DNA of 64,000 bases from Cloeon dipterum (taxonomy: Eukaryota > Arthropoda > Insecta > Ephemeroptera > Baetidae). The notes beneath the pieces are model-generated. The model searched no databases, was not told the origin of the DNA, and was given only the letters and a program-made list of their open reading frames with translations. The position numbers and the translations under genes are program-made. Below, in pieces: positions 58,901-64,000 of the stretch (within the stretch, counting starts at the first letter, position 1; every line of letters starts with the position of its first letter). The DNA is taken from assembly GCF_949628265.1 (NCBI RefSeq), contig NC_088786.1:40507681-40571680 (forward strand), in the 5' to 3' direction.

Positions 58901-61900
58901 TTTGCTTTGCAAACCTTGCGGTGATAAACATCTTATTGTTGTACCTGATCACATGAGGAAAGCTGTTTTGCAGATCTGCCATGATTCACTTGTTGGTGGT
59001 CACTTTGGTGTTCAAAAAACAGCCCAGCGCATTTCAAATACTTTTTGGTGGAGAGGAATGCGGGACGATGTCCATGACTGGGTTCGCTCATGCGAAACTT
59101 GTCAACGGATAAAGCCTAGAAACCGGAAAAATTTCGGTTACTTCACCTCAAAACCAGAAAAAGGCGTGGGCCATGAAATAAGCATTGATGTTATAGGGAA
59201 GCTACCAAGAAGCTCTAGAGGAAATTGCTATGCATTGGTGATCCAGGATAATTTTTCCAAGTGGCTTGAAATTTACCCACTAAGATCAGCAACCTCCCAA
59301 GTGCTGCTGGATAGAGTGATTTCGTACATGTCAAGGAATGGTTTTCCAAAATGCATCAGATCTGACAATGCGAAAGCTTTTGTGAATAAACTGTGGAAGT
59401 CTGTTTTAAATTTCCTTGGTGTTCAACACAAAAAGAATGCCCCTTACCGACCCCAATCAATGATAGTTGAGCGCAGCAATAGAGAAATTAAATTAAGAAT
59501 TAAAGCGTTCGCATTACAACACAAAAATTGGGATATGTATCTGGAATTGTTTGGGTTCTGCTTGCGCTCTAATGTTAATAACTCCACTAAGTTTACTCCA
59601 AATCTGTTACATTTAGGCCGGGAACTTGACAACCCGCTAGTACCCCACATTACGGATCAGTTGCAAAACTTTTCACCTGCATTACACGCGGCGAGATTGA
59701 TAGATCAAATGCAAAAAGCACACCAAGCCGCGCGCACACACATATCACAAAGCAAAGACAGGATGGCAAAACAATATAATAAAAGTAGAATGCCTCACCA
59801 TTTTCAAATTGGAAATTTGGTCCTTCTTGATATTCACCCATTATCAAACGCAGCAACTAAATTCTCAGCAGGCCTCGCGGCGAAACGGTCGAGTACTATT
59901 TACCAAATTATTGATACTTTAGGTGACAATAGTTTCCGCCTGAAACCGATCGGTGTTAAAGATAATGGGAAAACTATTATTGCGAATGCCGACCAGATCA
60001 CTCTGTATTCTAGCCGAGCATTTCACTTACTTTAAGGCCAAAAGACGCGTGAGCGGCAGGCACAATTGGTTTATTTTACACTTTTCAGTAATAATTTAGT
60101 CGAACAAAAACAAAGACAGTCGCCGGCATGAGCACCAATGTAAACAAACAATTGATTGCGCACCGCCCACTGATACAACTTTGCTGATTGGCCGGTTTCG
60201 TCATACAGTATTATGGATAACTTGGCTGGCGCGCGACTGCACTTGTTCCGAATAGCACGACCTGGGCGAGGAAGTGCGAATTTTTTCGCATGCAAGTGGC
60301 GTCTATTGCAGCCATATGCAAAGTTCTGCTCCGAGAAACTTCTCCGCTGCCGTTTGCAACACTTTTCCTGTTATATAGTGAGTACAAAACCCAATTCGAC
60401 CCTATTAAATTAACTATATAATTAATATAATTGATGAGAGTACTGCTAAGTCTATGAAAAATACCAACCTTTATATACTTGTCTTTGCAGACTTATTATC
60501 ACCAGCATGTTCAACCCATATGCGGTTCAGGGTTATTACACTCCTAATTATATACCACCGACGCAGCCTCCACATTTCCCTGACCAAGGGCCCTCAAGAG
60601 GTGCTTTCAGAGGACGCGGCCACAAGGCCAACCACGGTCCTTACGACCGCCCGCGGCAGCAGCATCGGCGCCAACCAGCCACAGTCACAGCGTCTACAAC
60701 CCAACGCCACCCTCACAGGCATTTTTTCTCCACGCTGCACCCCTGGGAGAAGCTAGCTGGAGTACCAGATCGCATGGAACCCAAACCGTATGATGGGCCG
60801 ACGCCGGCACCCCCAGAAGCTCTATGGATCTCCATACCACCGCAGTTAGAAAAGCTAAATCCCCGCACCCTTTATGGACTGTACAAGGCTTTGGGCAAAG
60901 CTTCTGATGACGAGGAGCAAAAATTGGTGGTCAAAAAGGGTCTGGCTACTTTCGCCGTCCAGGCATTACGCACTAAACGGCTGACTGACCTGGACCAAGA
61001 AAGCCAGAAGCTATATGACTTTATCATGCGAGGTGGAGATCAGGCAAAAGAGGACTCCATGCTGAACCTGATCCGTCTTGGTAGCCGTCGGGCCCAGAGT
61101 CTGGAGGGCTGCAGCGGATCTGATACACAGATGGTGGACCCTGATGAGGCTGTCACTGACCAACTATGTCAGACACTGAAGCACCTGATGACTAAATCAA
61201 AAGAATACTAAGCTCCACCTGGGTAAAAATACAACATTCTAAATAATTACTTTGTTGCATGATTTGTGAATCATTTTTTTTATTATTCTTACAATTAGTA
61301 ACGTAGTTTGTTTCAGGAAAATTGCAGTTTTTTTTAATAAAAAAAAGAAAATTACAAAGAAACCTTTTTATCCAATAAATAAATATTAAATTAAACAAAA
61401 AAAACTACCCTTCTCGAATTTCAAAAGATTAATGATATAATCAATTTGATTATTTTGATTATCATCACACAATCCAAGAAAAGCCTCCCAAGATCATCAG
61501 CGTACGTGTTTCGTACAGGGAAAAAGATTTTCTCTTGTGCTATTTACGAATTACCTTGATGTAGGACGCTCTGAAAAAACTGCAATTCATTTTTTTTTAT
61601 TCTCAAGTTCTAAATTTCTGATATTAATATTTTATTTTCTAGCAGACACCGTTGATTCTCATCTTCCACTCGCTATGTTCCTTCTTTCATCTCCAGCAGA
61701 CAACACGACCACCAATTCCTTCGGATTCCCCATATGTTTCATCCCCCTGCCCGTTTCACCGTGTCCACCAGAGCCTGTTTCACCCTGTCCACCGGAGCCA
61801 TACCAGAGCAGCACGACCTATACCGCCTGAGAACAACACCAGCCCCCAACTTACGCGACCAGATTGTCACACCCACTCGTCAACCACCAAAGTTCTTCAA

Positions 61901-64000
61901 AGTGCGCACCACGCCGACAACTTACGCTGATCAGCAGAGCAGCGTCCGTCCAGCGAGTTGCATCCACGAAGAAAATAATTTTCTCCCCATTTCCCCACTA
62001 AATAAGGCGCTGTTGTTTGTTTTATTCTTCCCTTCTCAACAAAAAAGGAACTAAAGGAGACTCTGAAATTAGTCCAGCCTGAGGCTGAGCTAATTTTTTT
62101 TCTTTTTTTTCTTTTTTGTTTCTTTTTTTTTACAACCTGAATGCAGCGCATCATTGTAATTTTCCCCTGAACTATATGTTTTCATGCGCCCCTCCCTGCA
62201 CTCGAAGAGTGAGGAGGAGGCAGTTGTACGCGAGCCGCAAAGTGAGGCGGACGTGATTTTAATAAACCCGAGTGCCAACAAATAGGAGTAGTTTGTATTA
62301 TCCCTAGATCTCTCATTTGTAGTTAACTTGCAAGTTAGACTTAGGATTTGCAATTTGCGTAAAGCTCCTCTTTTGGCACTGTCCTTCAGGCAGTGTTGGA
62401 GGACCGAGGACACAACCATCCTCCCCATAGTGCGGAGGACTTGGTTAGTGTCCGGCTTGCATCGTCGCGTCCCGGCGAACTCAGGCTTAAGTTAGTGAAC
62501 ACGCTGCCGCCCCACGGGAGTGCGGCCAGCGGTCCAGAAAGGCCAAACACGGTAAGCACCAAGAGTGCTAACCGGCGTAGCGCACCTAACACAAGTCCCG
62601 AACCCTAGACCGGGCAGTGCGTTACAGGGGAACGTCAGCTTTTACCACTCCAGGGCCAACTACTTCAACAACAACTAGCACAACAACAACCACAGTCTGA
62701 GATTAGCAATTTTTGTGAATTAATTGTACGGGTTTTTATTTCAGCCCATTCCATGTCGTTTGACATGCACTGATTTTATTAATTATCTTCTGGTAATTAT
62801 ATTATTTTCATGGAAAAGTGACGGGTTGGATGATAAAATTGGCATATTCTGAAGAATGAGGAACACCTCATTTTTATGAGTTTTACGAAATAACATTTTA
62901 AAACTGGACTAATGCAAATTTTGTCCTGCGCATCGAAAATACTTCATTATTTAAATATCAATGATTAATTATCACTTAATTTTCTGATAAGAAAACGACT
63001 GAAGCACCATCTCCAGGTACATTTTATATTTCATTACTTATATATGTTTTAACATTATTGGAAACTGAATTATAGCGGATGGTTCCATTTTAAACGCAAC
63101 AAAGTGCAACAATAGAAAATACTACGTCTCAACTGCGATTGTAACGAAATGTTTTATGTTTATTAGAATTTTATTTGAATTGATTATTTAGGCGACGAGA
63201 AACGAGGCTGCACTGAAGTGCAAGGCAATGAACATGGTGCTCTTGGCCGTGACCTCCTTCGAGGAAATGGACTGCCTATCCACCTTTAGAGGTTTTTCAT
63301 AAATCTGAAAAAAAAACAATATAAATAAATACAAAAATAAGGCACAATGTTCTGGACGAGCGGCTCAAATGAAGACTTCAAATGCGATTTGGAGAAAAAA
63401 TACGCGTGGTGTTCGACGGGATTCAACATCTCAACAACTCTAATCGCGTCGGAGAAATTTTGGCTGGCAACCACCGCTGCTCCGTCCACTCTAGACCGAT
63501 GCCTGGCGTTCGTTAACTCGAATAACACCTCGCAAAGGGGGATGGTGCACAGAAAGTGCGACGAAACCCTGCCCTTCATCTGCCAACTTCCTATTGAGTG
63601 TCCGAAATTGTGTGACAAAGATGTAAGAATACAAATTTATTAATTAACATAAGAAAACAAATCATGAACAATTTAGGCTTCTTTGTTTGACGCTGATATG
63701 ATCTTGAAGAGTAAGAAATTTAAGTAGTCTAGGACCAAATATGATTCCTCTAATTTTGTATAAAAAGATAAATCATCTTTCGGATTCTGGATTGACATTG
63801 GCGGATATACGTATCTCCTGGGAAACAAACCAGTTTGAAAATAATTATTTTATCAATCCAAAGAATATAGTTAATTTAAATTAGATGACGTTTTTGGCAA
63901 ACTATGAGCAGTGCTGCGCCCTGGGAATGGAGGCGCTCAACCTGGACAATGCGGCCGAGCAACTAGGCCTGACCAACCTGACAATCGTCTACAACAACAG
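52963..64000 (+). CDS. Lectin gene 4: partial paralog split by an LTR retrotransposon
   Basis: Before the insertion: exons 52963-53034 (signal peptide MILISPLGFSLLFVLVISG), 53086-53140, 53190-53359 (with KIIKCCGFKKCLP), 53418-53538, and a Ser/Thr/Ala-rich stretch from 53593. After the insertion: the Thr-rich tail ending at 62694, then 62745-62792, 62992-63016, 63076-63140, 63192-63291, 63342-63622 (CTLD1), 63677-63710, 63768-63832, and 63885 onward, running off the window at the start of CTLD2. Exons and phases after the insertion match genes 2 and 3. The host frame just before the element reaches a stop near 53934, so whether the element lies in an exon or in a small native intron cannot be decided here. 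Later exons, including the expected OBP-like module, are outside the window. Confidence 0.75.
53948..54432 (+). repeat. 5' LTR
   Basis: 485 bp, TG...CA ends, apparently identical to 62142-62626. A short open frame occurs in both LTRs and is probably not coding. Confidence 0.93.
54646..56307 (+). CDS. Retrotransposon gag (fossil element)
   Basis: An open frame of 553 codons. The middle (about 145-310) resembles the retrotransposon gag capsid region, with VEEAANWFAIYG and FMQEYCAPNYKEQL. The C-terminal third is Gln/Gly/Arg-rich and then acidic and Tyr-rich. I see no CCHC zinc knuckle; the Arg-Gly-rich stretch may bind RNA instead. Confidence 0.85.
   Translation: MASKSTDPMGESVDSNNTLTGTGESSRANDTTHFTLPGSYNQPSGVDLQLNVYKNENSNGLEKLAALLMDANMKPEDLFQKLNSDQARAPGGVQFQATSSPISNHFNHGLLGRNQSQRGSIPLTAPHDTLSGTLPTFQGAQSVPSIQATLYKLAKIPVPTFSGRTDKKSPYEYVRQIKLISVAHGISLIEMVKYRLPTALVEEAANWFAIYGEIFQTWEQFESAFMQEYCAPNYKEQLARDLEKRFQHADEPPSVFLHKIYLMCKQIDSNYGEGDIIKKAISLLHPEYRRFIVGRTFATIADLDETLKLVQAEIYRSRTYRLPPPAAEFAEPAFAYQVRKTPQTPLVQSHGRPGSQSMSQQVTLNSLNPRLGRGPHPGPRPWYQGQPGQGQRFQYGQSRGANQYLPARGGFQPRAINQPQRPAVQGAAGRGQLALPWKSNGPPGAAAARQNDLNKRTSQGKPATQNQNANQYKSKQQFRSNSAEVNEPIPAEQEQTEDAVDQQYEYDQMQYNDYYYDEHYYYQPFDEYGATHEQTFAAEENSEPEIADENSKN
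56331..60035 (+). CDS. Retrotransposon pol polyprotein (fossil element)
   Basis: A 1234-codon frame in a different phase from gag. Visible parts in order: aspartic protease (LLDTGSDICILG), reverse transcriptase (ILDLKSGFFQIPV, CYFDDCIIFSE), RNase H (FTIITDASKVGIAG), integrase zinc-binding region (LVGGHFGVQKTAQR, SCETCQRIKP) and integrase core (SIDVIG, IRSDNAKAF). A basic spacer of about 130 residues separates RNase H from integrase. In this class pol is usually expressed at a lower level than gag by frameshifting or a related mechanism. Confidence 0.9.
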   Translation: MQTERTEKSRPHNGKISPRVRKDQINRKLQKAVLQRHMQSESNQQLAAIKPVIKVRILGRSYLALLDTGSDICILGQATFEKFKGKNATVWHTNKKIKMVNGLTDLLGGMSIKIHTPAGSFVQNFFAVPDNSDQILLGRDFLCQAKMAVTPTGWFKTDNPLVEHPFVQYSPLQNRKQCQNATLNNENLLENLLSRIENDTGGLIKKVVADFYTKGVFSEKPGLAKGVEQVLKVQDGPPFQAPLRPMSAKMRKILELKVNELIEDDIIEPSTSDFLCAPVLIKKNKDSKKGKDKEPPDKSLEEQVEEEADMFRLCIDSRAINSRLIGVEPYNIPPMDYIFAQLAGARYFTILDLKSGFFQIPVHKDSRKYLAFRTHKGCFQYKRASFGIASTPYTFQRYMDSILGELYWQSACCYFDDCIIFSEHLDDHVRHLAAVLERIKEAGLTINPKKVKFAATELKILGHIVSQGELKQDPSKLSAIRNFPTPKTKKQLLRFYGMCVFLKSFIPRMALIAKPLTKLMGDSPWQWTKLQEDAFESLKKQICSETCTLALPDLNKKFTIITDASKVGIAGCLMQEHNGQLKPIAYTSRACTKLEQNFCTTELELLAIVHSCMKFNSYVEYAEVEIQTDHSAIKDIYYMTDASGRVKRWLMKIAHLNAIITYRRGKSNQLADALSRAPDETAVPIKAEEDWREREIPLHEHREAKLRFDTCEVGLNGHHCSRCSNRAPLTFSQPKSPEPSSGTFLETKPTISPLQHEKPPKPKNIQGVRHKIKTKMKKANPWPKQKFISKLIFPNRRKTKNAINIIDSCVAQVTDFSHIPLTIQEWSDEQNKDPGIVILKQKVRRNENKVFMLQDMNLLCKPCGDKHLIVVPDHMRKAVLQICHDSLVGGHFGVQKTAQRISNTFWWRGMRDDVHDWVRSCETCQRIKPRNRKNFGYFTSKPEKGVGHEISIDVIGKLPRSSRGNCYALVIQDNFSKWLEIYPLRSATSQVLLDRVISYMSRNGFPKCIRSDNAKAFVNKLWKSVLNFLGVQHKKNAPYRPQSMIVERSNREIKLRIKAFALQHKNWDMYLELFGFCLRSNVNNSTKFTPNLLHLGRELDNPLVPHITDQLQNFSPALHAARLIDQMQKAHQAARTHISQSKDRMAKQYNKSRMPHHFQIGNLVLLDIHPLSNAATKFSAGLAAKRSSTIYQIIDTLGDNSFRLKPIGVKDNGKTIIANADQITLYSSRAFHLL
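60507..61211 (+). CDS. Extra retrotransposon reading frame, function unknown
   Basis: A frame of 234 codons between pol and the 3' LTR. The N-terminal 70 residues are Pro/Gln/Arg-rich with a GAFRGRGHK motif. The rest is predicted helical and charged (LYGLYKALGKASDDEEQK). It has no signal peptide, membrane segment or glycoprotein features, so it does not look like an envelope. An acceptor-like CTTTGCAG lies just upstream (about 60490), which would fit a spliced subgenomic RNA. I do not recognise the family. Confidence 0.6.
   Translation: MFNPYAVQGYYTPNYIPPTQPPHFPDQGPSRGAFRGRGHKANHGPYDRPRQQHRRQPATVTASTTQRHPHRHFFSTLHPWEKLAGVPDRMEPKPYDGPTPAPPEALWISIPPQLEKLNPRTLYGLYKALGKASDDEEQKLVVKKGLATFAVQALRTKRLTDLDQESQKLYDFIMRGGDQAKEDSMLNLIRLGSRRAQSLEGCSGSDTQMVDPDEAVTDQLCQTLKHLMTKSKEY
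61212..62141 (+). other. Retrotransposon 3' internal region
   Basis: Mostly AT-rich sequence with a Pro-rich open stretch at about 61640-61930 that cannot be assigned, then a pyrimidine-rich run just before the 3' LTR. I did not recognise a typical purine-rich tract at the LTR boundary. Confidence 0.5.
62142..62626 (+). repeat. 3' LTR
   Basis: 485 bp matching 53948-54432, followed by the second GGGG of the target duplication and then lectin gene 4 sequence. Confidence 0.93.

Larger units (their letters stand above)
53948..62626 (+). mobile_element. Ty3/gypsy-class LTR retrotransposon, whole-looking
   Basis: The 8679-bp element is bounded by direct repeats of 485 bp starting TGCAGCGCATC and ending GTGCGTTACA, flanked by a 4-bp GGGG duplication. 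The order gag, protease, reverse transcriptase, RNase H, integrase is that of Ty3/gypsy (Metaviridae). An additional frame lies before the 3' LTR. The bases after the 5' LTR (TTTGGGGGCCTGTCCG) resemble a proline-tRNA primer site, tentatively. The LTRs look identical by eye, so the insertion is likely recent. It shares the strand of lectin gene 4. Confidence 0.93.

Noticed and set aside
54199-62608. Open frames of 71 codons (plus) and 68 codons (minus) repeated in both LTRs
   Set aside because: They lie in regulatory LTR sequence, occur twice only because LTRs are duplicated, and resemble no protein.
1-64000. tRNA, rRNA or other structured RNA genes
   Set aside because: I scanned for tRNA-like A and B boxes with cloverleaf potential and saw none I could support. 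A covariance-model search would be needed to exclude small RNAs.

Overview
The window is nuclear DNA of an animal, almost certainly a hexapod. It has spliced genes with GT-AG introns, AT-rich non-coding sequence, insect-type profilin and KSR, many non-autonomous DNA elements, an LTR retrotransposon and an 8-kb satellite. Protein modules with the six-cysteine spacing of insect odorant-binding proteins (OBPs) point to Hexapoda. I cannot name the species.

Layout. 1-6300: no recognisable gene; palindromic elements, a GT microsatellite and GC-rich patches. 6306-9122 (-): profilin, with a large repeat-filled intron and an intron just after its stop codon. 10132-13074 (-): an ITM2/BRI-type BRICHOS membrane protein in five exons. 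14076-19499 (+): kinase suppressor of Ras (KSR) in twelve exons, divergent from ITM2. 19500-21350: 3' flank and a foldback repeat. 21355-29430: a tandem satellite of 91-bp units and 91+65-bp composite units, each able to form a hairpin. 29455-31140: a module present three times; each minus-strand copy ends in a splice donor, two copies have an NRF1-like palindrome upstream, and two contain a hairpin.

31501-64000+: a cluster of four large paralogous genes. Two lie on the minus strand (31501-38022, 38750-44077) and two on the plus strand (45788-52134, 52963 to beyond the window). I assembled exons by hand. The second and third close in frame end to end (1098 aa in 28 exons; 1030 aa in 26 exons). 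Each encodes a secreted protein: signal peptide, short basic segment with a KCCG motif, Ser/Thr-rich mucin-like stretch, three C-type-lectin-like domains (CTLDs), a complete six-cysteine OBP-like domain, and a fourth CTLD-like domain. The fourth gene leaves the window in its second CTLD. The four CTLDs sit on the same cassette of small exons with repeated intron phases, so the protein grew by internal duplication with an OBP module between CTLD3 and CTLD4. I know of no described OBP-lectin-mucin fusion; this is the main finding.

Mobile DNA has invaded the cluster. A 1171-bp foldback element with a 9-bp target duplication lies in an intron of the first lectin gene. A whole-looking Ty3/gypsy-class LTR retrotransposon (53948-62626) with apparently identical 485-bp LTRs lies in the mucin region of the fourth, so that insertion looks recent. 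It has an extra 234-residue reading frame between pol and the 3' LTR that does not look like an envelope protein.

The sequence does not show that profilin, ITM2 and KSR work together with the lectin cluster. The four lectin genes plausibly make related secreted or mucosal recognition proteins.
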